Below are positions 1-6,150 of a DNA stretch of 16,788 nt, in pieces. The stretch spans positions 1 through 16,788 of the forward strand of contig CAMPIK010000007.1 of NCBI GenBank assembly GCA_946886325.1, read 5' to 3'. The translations under genes were made by a program, and so were the position numbers. Under the pieces are notes generated by a model. It was given only the letters and a program-made list of their open reading frames with translations. It did no database searches and was not told where the DNA came from. The stretch is from an uncultured Shinella sp. (GTDB taxonomy: Bacteria > Pseudomonadota > Alphaproteobacteria > Rhizobiales > Rhizobiaceae). How positions within the stretch are numbered: position 1 is the stretch's first letter; every line of letters begins with the position of its first letter.

Positions 1-600
1 GTGTCGGAGCATCTCGCCTGGTCGACGCATGACACGACCTTTTTCAACGATCTCCTGCCGGTGCCCTATGACAACGAGACGCTGACACGCGTCGTCGACC
101 ATATCGGCGCGGTACAGGATGCGCTCGGTCGCTCGATTCTGCTCGAGAACCCGTCCACCTACGTGGCCTTCCAGCAATCGACGATGAGCGAGACGGATTT
201 CATCCGCGAGATCGCGCGGCGCAGCGGCTGCGGCCTGCTGCTCGACATCAACAACGTCTATGTCTCGGCCGCGAACCACGGCTACCGTCCGGTTGCCTAT
301 CTCAGCAATTTCCCGCTGGAACTGGTGCAGGAAATTCACCTCGCCGGCCATGCCGAAGACGAGGACGACGATGGCGCCCGCCTGCTGATCGACGCCCACG
401 ACCGCCCGGTCGCCGATCCCGTCTGGCAGCTCTACGACATGGTGATCAGCCAGACCGGGCCGCTGCCGACGCTGATCGAATGGGACAACGACGTACCGGA
501 CTGGCCGGTCCTGCGCCGCGAGGCGGACCTCGCCGACGCGATCCTGGAAAAGCACCGGACCTCCTATCTGCTGGGGAGCCGTCATGCTGCCGCCGGTTGA
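1..600 (+). CDS. bufB: DUF692/MNIO-family enzyme, BufB-like (5'-truncated)
   Basis: This is the C-terminal part of a DUF692 (MNIO, multinuclear non-heme iron oxidative enzyme) protein. The gene enters from outside the window: the GTG at position 1 encodes an internal valine of the conserved SEHLxW motif, and family members are about 280 residues, so roughly 80 are missing. Visible metal-site motifs, in window codon numbers, are SEHLAW (His4), LLENPS (Glu49), [16 protein letters not shown] (Asp82, Asn84, Asn85, His93), EIHLAGH (His113, His117), IDAHDRPV (Asp131, His133) and LIEWDND (Glu160, Asp162); all look intact. Known family role: BufB-type MNIOs oxidise cysteines of a secreted precursor peptide (bufferin, BufA) to thiooxazoles that bind copper. 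The stop overlaps the next start by 17 nt, showing translational coupling to its usual DUF2063 partner. The bufA precursor should lie just upstream, outside the window. Family assignment is firm; the peptide substrate is inferred. Confidence 0.93.
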   Translation: MSEHLAWSTHDTTFFNDLLPVPYDNETLTRVVDHIGAVQDALGRSILLENPSTYVAFQQSTMSETDFIREIARRSGCGLLLDINNVYVSAANHGYRPVAYLSNFPLELVQEIHLAGHAEDEDDDGARLLIDAHDRPVADPVWQLYDMVISQTGPLPTLIEWDNDVPDWPVLRREADLADAILEKHRTSYLLGSRHAAAG

Positions 601-1357
601 CGAGCGGGCGATGTCGTCGGTCTTCGCCGCCGCCCTGCTTGACCCCGATGCGCCGACGCCGGAGGGATTGACGGGTCCGGGCAGCGGACGCGCGGACAAG
701 CGCTTCGCCGTCTACCGCAACAATGTGAATGTCAGCCTCGTCAAGGCTCTCGGCGACATCTTCCCGACCGTGCAGCGTCTCGTCGGCGAAGAGTTCTTCC
801 GGGCGATGGCCCTGATCTTCATTCGCCGGCACCCGCCGACCTCGCCGCTGCTCTTCACCTACGGCGCCGGTTTCGCGGCGTTTCTCGAAGGCTTCCCGCC
901 GGTTGCGAAACTGCCCTACCTGCCCGACGTGGCGCGGCTGGAACGCCTGTGGCTTGATAGCTGGCATTCAGCAGATGCCCCGGTGCTGGAAGGCCAGGCG
1001 TTGGCCGCCATTGCACCGGAGGACTTGCCCGCCATCCGCTTCGTGCCTCATCCGGCGACGCGGCTGATCCGCTCTGACCATGCGGTCGTCTCGATCATTG
1101 CGCGCGACCGTTCGCGGGAGAGCCTTTCGGGTCTCGACCCGTCGCGGGCCGAGAGCGGTCTTATCACCCGGCCACGCTACGATGTCGAACTGCGCCACCA
1201 GCCACCGGGCGGTCACGCTTTCTTGTCGGCGCTGGTGGCCGATGCGACCCTCGGCGAAGCGGCAGGCGCCGCAATGGAAGCGGACGCCACCGCCGGGCTT
1301 CCCGGCCTGATCGGCTTCACGCTGGCATCCGGCGCCTTTACGGCCATTCGCCCCTGA
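584..1357 (+). CDS. bufC: DUF2063 (HvfC/BufC) partner of MNIO enzyme
   Basis: This 257-residue protein carries the DUF2063 domain at about residues 12-130, with the typical stretches RFAVYRNNV (about 40-48), PPTSPLLxxYG (about 84-94) and [11 protein letters not shown] (about 110-120). The family was named a putative DNA-binding domain, but characterised members (HvfC, BufC, TglI-like) act as partner proteins that bind the precursor peptide and present it to the DUF692 enzyme; no DNA-binding role is needed here. The ATG at 584 was chosen because GGGGAG at 573-578 sits 5 nt upstream. It lies inside the end of bufB, so the two are translationally coupled. ATG 611 is a possible alternative start that would lose nine residues before the conserved domain. 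The C-terminal half is less conserved and has no motif I recognise. It is followed by a hairpin and a DoxX-family gene. Confidence 0.9.
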   Translation: MLPPVDERAMSSVFAAALLDPDAPTPEGLTGPGSGRADKRFAVYRNNVNVSLVKALGDIFPTVQRLVGEEFFRAMALIFIRRHPPTSPLLFTYGAGFAAFLEGFPPVAKLPYLPDVARLERLWLDSWHSADAPVLEGQALAAIAPEDLPAIRFVPHPATRLIRSDHAVVSIIARDRSRESLSGLDPSRAESGLITRPRYDVELRHQPPGGHAFLSALVADATLGEAAGAAMEADATAGLPGLIGFTLASGAFTAIRP

Positions 1358-1391
1358 CAGGCCCGAACACGGCCCAAAATTCTTTCATTCC

Positions 1392-1410
1392 GCCGCCCTC
1401 GCCGGGCGGC
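1392..1410 (+). other. Intercistronic hairpin between bufC and doxX-type gene
   Basis: A perfect 7-bp inverted repeat (GCCGCCC at 1392-1398, GGGCGGC at 1404-1410) with a 5-nt loop lies 35 nt after the bufC stop and ends 34 nt before the next start. No U-tract follows, so it is not a typical rho-independent terminator. It could stabilise the upstream message, partly attenuate readthrough, or simply reflect high GC content. Confidence 0.4.
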
Positions 1411-1444
1411 ACCCTGACCTTTGCCCCGAGGAGGCGGCAGCGAC

Positions 1445-2014
1445 ATGCGCACACTCATCGATCTTCACGACCGGACCTTCGCCCTCGCCGCCCGGCTGAC
1501 GGACGGCTGGTTCCTGCCGCTTTTCGCACGGCTGACCTTCTTCGCCGTGCTCTATTTCTATTTCCTGAATTCGGCATTCACCAAGGTCGGGCCGGGATTG
1601 CTCGGCTTCTTCTCGATCCAGCCCGGCGCCTATTACCAGATCGCGCTTCCGGCGGTCGATGCGGCAGGCGGCGATCCGTCCGCCGTTGCCTTCCTGCCCT
1701 GGGGCCTGATCGTCCTTCTCGGAACCTACAGCGAATTCCTCCTGCCGCTTCTGATCGTGCTCGGTCTCTTCACGCGGCTGTCGGCGCTTGGCATGATCGG
1801 CTTCATTGCGGTGCAGACGCTGGTGGATATCACGGTTCACCAGGTGGACGCGGCGACGATCGGCGCTCTCTTCGACCGCTTCCCGGACAGTGTCATCCTC
1901 GACCAGAGGCTGCTCTGGATATTCCCGCTGGTCTATCTGGTGCTGAACGGCGGCGGGCGAATTTCGCTGGACGGCCTTCTGGCCTCGCGGCGCGCGGCGG
2001 CAATGCCGGCATAG
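1445..2014 (+). CDS. DoxX-family membrane protein (BufD-like)
   Basis: This 189-residue integral membrane protein belongs to the DoxX family. Four hydrophobic segments are visible: about 25-43 (ending in VLYFYFLNSAFTK), about 82-108, about 113-130 and about 157-172. The pattern of a first helix ending in a polar FxK segment, then a 'GTYSEFLLPLLIVLGLFTRLS' type second helix region, is characteristic. I chose ATG 1445 because GAGGAGG at 1428-1434 lies 10 nt upstream; an earlier in-frame TTG at 1421 would place the ribosome site inside the gene. DoxX proteins are poorly understood; some are linked to quinone or redox chemistry and to thiol stress. The gene follows bufB-bufC by 87 nt, matching bufferin operons in which a DoxX-type gene (BufD) closes the cluster. 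A role in copper or redox homeostasis is inferred from context only. Confidence 0.85.
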   Translation: MRTLIDLHDRTFALAARLTDGWFLPLFARLTFFAVLYFYFLNSAFTKVGPGLLGFFSIQPGAYYQIALPAVDAAGGDPSAVAFLPWGLIVLLGTYSEFLLPLLIVLGLFTRLSALGMIGFIAVQTLVDITVHQVDAATIGALFDRFPDSVILDQRLLWIFPLVYLVLNGGGRISLDGLLASRRAAAMPA

Positions 2015-2022
2015 ACACGAAA

Positions 2023-2048
2023 GGGGCGGCGCCGACAGGCACCGCCCC
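2023..2048 (-). terminator. Terminator of small heat-shock gene (possibly bidirectional)
   Basis: An 11-bp stem with one mismatch (2023-2033 with 2038-2048, 4-nt loop) sits between the convergent doxX-type and small heat-shock genes. Read on the minus strand it is followed by TTT, so it best serves the heat-shock transcript. On the plus strand there is no T-run, but the hairpin could still help end the buf transcript. Confidence 0.6.
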
Positions 2049-2069
2049 CCAAGTGGTCCGAGAGCGACC

Positions 2070-2531
2070 TTAGTTGGTCTGCGCTTCGATCTGCTTCGGC
2101 TCGCGCGAAATGGCGGCTATTTCGATGCGCCGCGGCTTCATGGCTTCCGGGATCTCGCGCAGGAGATCGATGTGCAGAAGGCCGTTCTTCAGCGAAGCGG
2201 CGCGCACCTCGACGTGATCGGCAAGCTGGAAGCGGCGCTCGAAGGCGCGCTTGGCAATGCCGCGGTAGAGATACTGGGCTTCGCCGCCGTCTTCCTCGGC
2301 CTTTTCACCCTTGACGGTCAGCGCATGTTCGCGCGCTTCGATCGTCAGTTCGCTTTCATCGAAACCGGCGACGGCCATCGTGATGCGATAGGTGTTCTCG
2401 CCGGTACGCTCGATATTGTAGGGCGGATAGCTCTGTGCCTGATCGGGCTGGCCCAGGCTGTCGAGCATGGTGAAAAGCCGGTCGAAACCGACGGTGGAAC
2501 GGTAAAGGGGGGAGAAATCGACGTGACGCAT
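2070..2531 (-). CDS. ibpA: Small heat-shock protein, Hsp20/IbpA family
   Basis: This 153-residue protein is an Hsp20/alpha-crystallin chaperone that binds unfolding proteins and holds them for refolding by ClpB/DnaK. The alpha-crystallin domain spans about residues 36-138, including [13 protein letters not shown] (54-66), the [13 protein letters not shown] segment (89-101), NGLLHIDL (116-123, the G-x-L type signature) and a C-terminal I-x-I motif (IEI, 136-138) used in oligomer assembly. Length and the FDRLF motif near the N terminus match the IbpA/class A rhizobial type. The ATG at 2531 is supported by AGGAGG (2537-2542) and by alignment of the conserved [18 protein letters not shown] start; the reading frame stays open much further upstream, but that extension runs through the regulatory leader and is not coding. 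It is preceded by a ROSE-like leader and a sigma-32-like promoter, so strong heat induction is expected. It is convergent with the upstream buf operon. Confidence 0.93.
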   Translation of the reverse strand: MRHVDFSPLYRSTVGFDRLFTMLDSLGQPDQAQSYPPYNIERTGENTYRITMAVAGFDESELTIEAREHALTVKGEKAEEDGGEAQYLYRGIAKRAFERRFQLADHVEVRAASLKNGLLHIDLLREIPEAMKPRRIEIAAISREPKQIEAQTN

Positions 2532-2670
2532 AATGTCCTCCTGTTGAGCGACGGGTTGCTGTCTTCTTGAGCGCCTGTCCGATTTCGATGGCAGACGCCC
2601 GGGCACTTCCGGATCGTTCGCCCCGTGTGGCGGCGAACCATCCCTGAACGGACCCTTTCGGCGTCCGTTG
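2532..2670 (-). ncRNA. ROSE-type RNA thermometer in the ibpA 5' leader
   Basis: The minus-strand leader of about 140 nt folds into four successive hairpins. H1 has a 7-bp perfect stem (2663-2669 with 2647-2653), H2 a 6-bp stem (2632-2637 with 2617-2622), and H3 a 7-bp stem with one G-U (2592-2598 with 2571-2577). In H4 the Shine-Dalgarno AGGAGG (2537-2542) is sequestered: UCGCU (2551-2547) lies 4 nt before it, and GUC (2552-2550) pairs with GAC (2537-2535), leaving a G-G opposition. UYGCU facing the ribosome site, with an imperfect G-G pair, is the defining ROSE signature in rhizobial small heat-shock genes. Expected effect: translation is blocked at normal temperature and released on heating. 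The signature and structure are seen directly; the temperature response is inferred. Confidence 0.8.
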
Positions 2671-2676
2671 ACCTTC

Positions 2677-2705
2677 AGATGGGAATGCGGATTTTCGCCG
2701 TCAAG
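2677..2705 (-). promoter_or_regulatory. Sigma-32-like heat-shock promoter of ibpA
   Basis: On the minus strand CTTGA (2705-2701, within CCTCTTGA) is followed after 17 nt by CCCATCT (2683-2677). This fits the RpoH/sigma-32 consensus (CTTGAA, 13-17 nt, CCCATnT). Transcription would start near 2670, immediately before the first hairpin of the ROSE-like leader, so promoter and thermometer agree with each other. Confidence 0.75.
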
Positions 2706-2814
2706 AGGCGCAAAACACAGAAAATCGATGCCGGCCGCCGGAAGCTGCCGGAAGCTGAACGCCGCGTGAACGCAGGCTTCGGCCACCGTTCAGACAGACC
2801 TTGCTAGAACCGCA

Positions 2815-2922
2815 TCATCGGAAGCCCAAAACTTCTGTGACTGGAGTGCATCGTCCCTTCCTCTTCAGTCAAACTTCGGCCGGACTGCACGGAAGCCTTC
2901 GTGCAGCCCGGCTTTTTTCTTT
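2815..2922 (+). ncRNA. Candidate small RNA with C/U-rich loop and strong terminator
   Basis: No gene precedes the strong terminator at 2879-2922 on this strand, so it probably ends a non-coding transcript. Upstream, GACTGGAG (2839-2846) pairs with CTTCAGTC (2863-2870) in an 8-bp stem with one G-U. Its 16-nt loop contains CCCUUCCU, complementary to ribosome-binding sites, a common feature of rhizobial regulatory sRNAs. A weak GAAG/CTTC hairpin (2821-2824 with 2832-2835) lies ahead of it. A possible -10-like TAGAAC sits at 2805-2810, with no convincing -35, so the 5' end is a guess. The alternative is a 5' leader with an attenuator for the hydrolase gene that starts 65 nt after the T-run. I do not recognise it as a named family. 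Confidence 0.5.
2879..2922 (+). terminator. Strong rho-independent terminator with no upstream gene
   Basis: GCCGG-A-CTGCACG (2879-2891) pairs with CGTGCAG-C-CCGGC (2900-2912): twelve base pairs around a single A/C mismatch, followed by TTTTTTCTTT (2913-2922). The T-run is only on the plus side, so it does not terminate anything from the minus strand. It ends the candidate sRNA, or acts as an attenuator ahead of the gene at 2988. Confidence 0.85.
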
Positions 2923-2987
2923 GACGCGACCGGACCGGCATCCTATCCCTTGGGCGACCCTGCATCTCCGAGACCCGCCCCCGCGCC

Positions 2988-3950
2988 ATGCAATCCGTCC
3001 TTCACGCCACGCCAGACAATCCGGTCCCGGAAAACCACTTTGCCGGCTTTTTCACCGCGAAGGACGGCGTGAACATCCGCTATGCCGTCTTCCGGGCCTC
3101 TGCCTCGGAGGCGCGCGGGACGATCGTACTCCTGCAGGGGCGCAATGAGTGCATCGAGAAATATTACGAGACGATTGCCGACCTGACCGCTGAGGGCCTC
3201 TGGGTCGCGACCTTCGACTGGCGCGGCCAGGGCGGATCGGACAGGCTGCTTCCCGACGCACGGCACGGCCATGTCCGCCGCTTTTCCGACTATGAAGACG
3301 ACCTCTCCACCTTCATCGAACAGATCGTGCTGCCGGATACGCGGCTGCCGTTTTTCCTGGTCGCCCATTCGACAGGCGCGCTGGTGGCGCTTTCGCAGGC
3401 GCCCTATCTCGAAAACCGCATCGACCGCATGGCCCTGACGGCACCGTTTCTGGCGCTGACGGGACAGGCGCTCGGCCAGCGTTCGATCGAGATCGTGGCG
3501 CGCCTTGCGTCAATGGTGGGATTGGGCAAGCGCACCTTCCAGAAGCGTCGTCGGGCGGCCGCCTTTGCCGGCAACGTGCTGACCTCCGATCCGCGCCGCT
3601 TCGCGCGCAACCAGGCGATTGCGGAGGCGCATCCGGAACTCTTCGTCGGCCCGCCGACGGCGCGGTGGCTGGACGAGGCCCTGACGACGATTTCTCGCGT
3701 GACGAAGCAGGATCATCTGACCCGCATCCGCATTCCGACAATCGTGCTCGGTGCAACGGCCGACCGGATCGTGCCGCGCATGACGCTGAATGCGCTCGCC
3801 CGCAAGTTCCGCGCCGGCCGACTGATCGAGATCGACGGCGCGCAGCACGAGCTTTTTCAGGAAGCCGACCGCTACCGGGCGGCGACGCTTGCCGCAATCG
3901 CAGCCTTCATTCCGGGCAGCGACGCCGAGAAGACGGATTTCGGCTCGTAG
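2988..3950 (+). CDS. Alpha/beta hydrolase, lysophospholipase/monoacylglycerol lipase-like (PldB-type)
   Basis: This 320-residue alpha/beta hydrolase resembles the PldB/monoglyceride lipase group. Family landmarks in order are VLLQGRNECIEKYYE (47-61, oxyanion region), FDWRGQGGSDR (77-87), the nucleophile elbow LVAHSTGA (124-131, Ser128), a probable lid region around 155-215, LGATADRIVP with acid Asp259, and GAQHELFQE with His287. The elbow begins with Ala rather than Gly (A-H-S-T-G), which is tolerated in this family. No signal peptide is evident, so it is probably cytosolic or membrane-associated. The likely reaction is hydrolysis of lysophospholipids or monoacylglycerols; the substrate is not shown by the sequence. 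ATG 2988 has only a weak ribosome site, and no better in-frame start lies before the conserved core. It converges on hisN with a 40-nt gap holding a bulged hairpin. Confidence 0.88.
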   Translation: MQSVLHATPDNPVPENHFAGFFTAKDGVNIRYAVFRASASEARGTIVLLQGRNECIEKYYETIADLTAEGLWVATFDWRGQGGSDRLLPDARHGHVRRFSDYEDDLSTFIEQIVLPDTRLPFFLVAHSTGALVALSQAPYLENRIDRMALTAPFLALTGQALGQRSIEIVARLASMVGLGKRTFQKRRRAAAFAGNVLTSDPRRFARNQAIAEAHPELFVGPPTARWLDEALTTISRVTKQDHLTRIRIPTIVLGATADRIVPRMTLNALARKFRAGRLIEIDGAQHELFQEADRYRAATLAAIAAFIPGSDAEKTDFGS

Positions 3951-3954
3951 GGCG

Positions 3955-3989
3955 CGACGCGCAATCGGCTGCATCTTGGCCGAGCGTCG
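3955..3989. terminator. Bulged hairpin between convergent hydrolase and hisN genes
   Basis: The 40-nt convergent gap is nearly filled by an 11-bp stem in two parts: CGACGC (3955-3960) with GCGTCG (3984-3989), and TCGGC (3965-3969) with GCCGA (3979-3983), separated by a one-sided GCAA bulge. There is no U-tract on either strand. Its position suggests a shared transcription end or 3' protection. Confidence 0.45.
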
Positions 3990-3990
3990 G

Positions 3991-4764
3991 TCAGGCGCGG
4001 AGCATTTCCAAAGCAGCCTCGTGCAGCGCCTTGCTGCCGGCAGCGACGATCTCGCCCCCCATCTCCGCCGGTCCGCCGCTCCAGTCGGTGATGATGCCGC
4101 CGGCCTGCTCGATAACCGGGATCAGGCCGCCGACATCATAGGCCTTCAGGTCGCATTCGACGACGAGGTCGATATGGCCGGCCGCCAAGAGGGCATAGGC
4201 ATAACAGTCGCAGCCGTAGCGGAAGAGGCGGACCTTGTCCTGGATCGCCTCGAAGCGCTCCTTGCGGCTGTTGACGAAGAGATGCGGCGACGTGGTGAAG
4301 AGGATCGCATCGGACAGGGCGTTGCAGGGACGCGTGGAAAGGATGCGCGATCCGTCCGGTCCGACGTAATGCGATCGCTCGCCGTCGGCGAAATAACGCT
4401 CGCCCGTAAAAGGCTGGTCGATCAGCCCCATGACGGCCTCGCCGTTGCGGTAGAGACCGATCAGCGTTCCCCAGACGGGCACGCCGGAGATGAAGGCGCG
4501 CGTTCCGTCGATCGGATCGATCACCCAGACATATTCGCGATCGAGGCCGACCGACCCGTGCTCTTCGCCGAGAATGCCGTGATCGGGAAAATGCGCCTCG
4601 ATCAGCTTGCGGATCGCCGCTTCCGCCGCGCGGTCGCCTTCCGTCACGGGATCGAAGCCGGACAGTTCCTTGTTGACGATGGCGGCACCGGTGCGGAAAC
4701 GCGGCAGGGTCTCGGCCTTGGCCGCATCGGCCAGCATGTCGAAGAAAACGCGATCGGGATGCAT
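3991..4764 (-). CDS. hisN: Histidinol-phosphatase, inositol monophosphatase (SuhB-like) family
   Basis: This 257-residue member of the inositol monophosphatase superfamily has all metal-site motifs: ILGEEHG (64-70; Glu67), WVIDPIDGT (80-88; Asp83, Asp86), WGT (98-100) and the C-terminal AYDVGGLIPVIEQAGG (208-223; Asp210). These enzymes are Mg-dependent, lithium-sensitive phosphomonoesterases. In Rhizobiales this orthologue is usually assigned as histidinol-phosphate phosphatase (the penultimate step of histidine synthesis); older annotations call it SuhB or inositol monophosphatase, and sequence alone does not settle the substrate. ATG 4764 gives the usual family length. The frame is open upstream to 4983, but that stretch is A/T-rich, overlaps the mmgR promoter and does not look coding. 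No strong Shine-Dalgarno is visible. The gene diverges from mmgR across about 210 nt in which I could not identify its promoter. Confidence 0.85.
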   Translation of the reverse strand: MHPDRVFFDMLADAAKAETLPRFRTGAAIVNKELSGFDPVTEGDRAAEAAIRKLIEAHFPDHGILGEEHGSVGLDREYVWVIDPIDGTRAFISGVPVWGTLIGLYRNGEAVMGLIDQPFTGERYFADGERSHYVGPDGSRILSTRPCNALSDAILFTTSPHLFVNSRKERFEAIQDKVRLFRYGCDCYAYALLAAGHIDLVVECDLKAYDVGGLIPVIEQAGGIITDWSGGPAEMGGEIVAAGSKALHEAALEMLRA

Positions 4765-4938
4765 GGATGTCTCATGAATGAAGAATTGACCGAGAGGCCA
4801 TAGACCATTGTTCCGGAAAACAAAACTGAAACGATGCAGCAGTCGGCGGGAAAGACCGTTTCCGATCGCTTTCCCGACACGCGAAATTCCACCCAGAAGA
4901 AAAAAATTTAACGCTGCGCAATAATTTGCTGCATCGCG

Positions 4939-4967
4939 CTTGACATTTGTGCGCCGCAACATTAACG
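4939..4967 (+). promoter_or_regulatory. Sigma-70-type promoter of mmgR
   Basis: CTTGACA at 4939-4945 matches the rhizobial housekeeping -35 (CTTGAC). TTAACG at 4962-4967, 17 nt after CTTGAC, is the best-placed but weak -10. This would start transcription near 4974, just before the first hairpin of the sRNA. The surroundings are A/T-rich compared with the coding DNA. Confidence 0.6.
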
Positions 4968-4973
4968 TTTTAG

Positions 4974-5054
4974 ATACAGTCACTCGTGGCTGTAAATACC
5001 CTCCTTGGGTGTTTCCTCCCTAGACTTAACCGCGCGTCAAGCGCGGTTTTTTTT
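4974..5054 (+). ncRNA. mmgR: MmgR small RNA (Rfam 'suhB' motif family, alpha-r8)
   Basis: A compact three-hairpin RNA of about 80 nt. Hairpin 1 pairs CAGTCA (4977-4982) with TGGCTG (4987-4992). Hairpin 2 pairs ATACCC (4996-5001) with GGGTGT (5007-5012). The terminator pairs CCGCGC (5030-5035) with GCGCGG (5041-5046) and ends in eight Ts. Between hairpin 2 and the terminator is the single-stranded UUUCCUCCCU (5012-5021), an anti-Shine-Dalgarno-like seed. This layout and the CCUCCUUGGGUGUUUCCUCCC type core match what I recall of MmgR, an Hfq-bound sRNA that limits polyhydroxybutyrate storage in Sinorhizobium meliloti. Its place beside a SuhB-like gene explains the Rfam motif name. The identification is from memory of the core and context; the 5' end is estimated. 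Confidence 0.83.
5030..5054 (+). terminator. Rho-independent terminator of mmgR
   Basis: A 6-bp all-G/C stem (5030-5035 with 5041-5046), a GTCAA loop and eight consecutive Ts (5047-5054). It lies 23 nt before the stop of the convergent amidohydrolase gene and also insulates the sRNA from it. Confidence 0.9.
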
Positions 5055-5077
5055 GCCCCGACAAGCGCAAACCGCAG

Positions 5078-5962
5078 CTATTCCGCCGCGAGCGCCGTCT
5101 CCTCGGCAAACGTGTCCACATGATCGGAAAACTGGGCGAGGAAGGTGGAAAGCGCATGCTTGAGCTTTGCGAAATCCGGCTTCCGGGCGAGCGTCGCCTC
5201 ATCGACATAGAGACCGCGATTGACCTCGATCTGCAGCGCATGCAGGCCCTTGGCCGGCCGGCCGTAATGTTCGGTGATGAAGCCGCCGGCATAGGGCTTG
5301 TTGCGGATGACGACGAAGCCCATGTCCTGGAGAAGATGCATGGCGGTTCGCGTCAGGTCCGCCGATGCGCTGGTGCCGTAGCGATCGCCGATGATGAAAT
5401 CCGGCCGCTCGCCGGTGCCCGAAACCCGGATATTGCCCGGCATCGAATGGCAATCGACGAGAACGGCGAAGCCGAAGGCGACATGCGTGCGCACGATCAG
5501 GCGGCGCAGGCAGGCATGGTAGGGTTTGTAGATGGTCTCGACGCGATCGAGCGCCTCACCGACGGGGAAGCGCCGCTGGTAGATTTCCATGTTTTCGGCG
5601 ACGACGCGCGGCACCGTGCCGAGACCGCCGGCGACCCGGATCGAGCCGATATTGGCGTAGGACGGCAGCGCCCCCTCGAACATGCGCGGATCGAGTTCAT
5701 AGGGCTCGCGGTTGACGTCGAGAAAGGCGCGGGGAAAATGCGCCCGAAGCATCGGCGCACCGAGATCGACGCCGGACGAAAACAGCTCGTCCACATAGTG
5801 ATCCTCGGACCGGCGGATAGCCAGTGCATCGAGCCGCGACTGGTCGAGGAAGTCTTGCGTGTAGCGCCGCCCGCTATGGGGCGAATTGAGCACGAGGGGG
5901 ATACGCTGTACGTCGGGCTCCAGGACCTCGAAGAGGTCTGTCTCGCTGAAATCCGGAGCCAT
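5078..5962 (-). CDS. N-formylglutamate amidohydrolase family protein (HutG-like)
   Basis: This 294-residue protein belongs to the N-formylglutamate amidohydrolase (FGase) family. Characteristic motifs are LNSPHSGRRY (25-34), RAFLDVNREPYELDP (78-92), the metal-site segment VLVDCHSMPG (167-176), FIIGDRYGTSA (189-199) and LQIEVNRGLY (243-252). Canonical HutG releases formate from N-formyl-L-glutamate at the end of one histidine-degradation route. There are no other hut genes here, so the substrate in this context is uncertain, and Rhizobiales carry several paralogues. ATG 5962 is supported by AAGGA 8 nt upstream on the minus strand, and the protein has the usual family length. It is divergent from cpdR across 188 nt and converges on mmgR. 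No signal peptide is seen, so it is cytosolic. Confidence 0.88.
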   Translation of the reverse strand: MAPDFSETDLFEVLEPDVQRIPLVLNSPHSGRRYTQDFLDQSRLDALAIRRSEDHYVDELFSSGVDLGAPMLRAHFPRAFLDVNREPYELDPRMFEGALPSYANIGSIRVAGGLGTVPRVVAENMEIYQRRFPVGEALDRVETIYKPYHACLRRLIVRTHVAFGFAVLVDCHSMPGNIRVSGTGERPDFIIGDRYGTSASADLTRTAMHLLQDMGFVVIRNKPYAGGFITEHYGRPAKGLHALQIEVNRGLYVDEATLARKPDFAKLKHALSTFLAQFSDHVDTFAEETALAAE

Positions 5963-6072
5963 CGCGGTCCTTTACCATGTGACAATTTCACTGCTTCGCA
6001 TATGTTGCCAGCCGGGACCGCCCGTGTCCATACTGGCGGACGACGCGATAGCAGGCTTGCCCTGCTGCATTC

Positions 6073-6093
6073 ACCGGATATTTACCGGAATAG
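6073..6093 (+). repeat. Direct repeat upstream of cpdR
   Basis: Two copies of ACCGGA (in TCACCGGATAT and TTACCGGAATA) begin 11 bp apart, about one helical turn, 58-78 nt before the cpdR start in the region shared with the divergent amidohydrolase gene. Such spacing suits a protein binding one DNA face. I do not recognise the site; no full CtrA box (TTAA-N7-TTAA) is present. Confidence 0.35.
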
Positions 6094-6150
6094 GTTTTCG
6101 TACTCAGACGCCTTCAAGGCTCCTCAATCATAGCAATGGCCCCCGAATAT

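Noticed and set aside
584..1357. DUF2063 protein as a DNA-binding regulator.
   Set aside because: The old domain name suggests it, but coupling to an MNIO enzyme and the known role of HvfC/BufC-type proteins favour a peptide-presenting partner.
2737..2756. Tandem 10-bp repeat (GCCGGAAGCT twice).
   Set aside because: Only two copies, upstream of the heat-shock promoter, with no sign of function; likely chance or slippage.
2532..2786. N-terminal extension of the small heat-shock protein by 85 residues.
   Set aside because: It runs through the sigma-32-like promoter and the thermometer hairpins, while the ATG at 2531 has a strong ribosome site and matches homologue starts.
3889..4803. A 304-codon plus-strand frame overlapping hisN.
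   Set aside because: Shadow of the inositol monophosphatase-family gene, which has all its metal-site motifs.
5120..6133. A 337-codon plus-strand frame.
   Set aside because: Opposite the N-formylglutamate amidohydrolase gene; no ribosome site or domain supports it.
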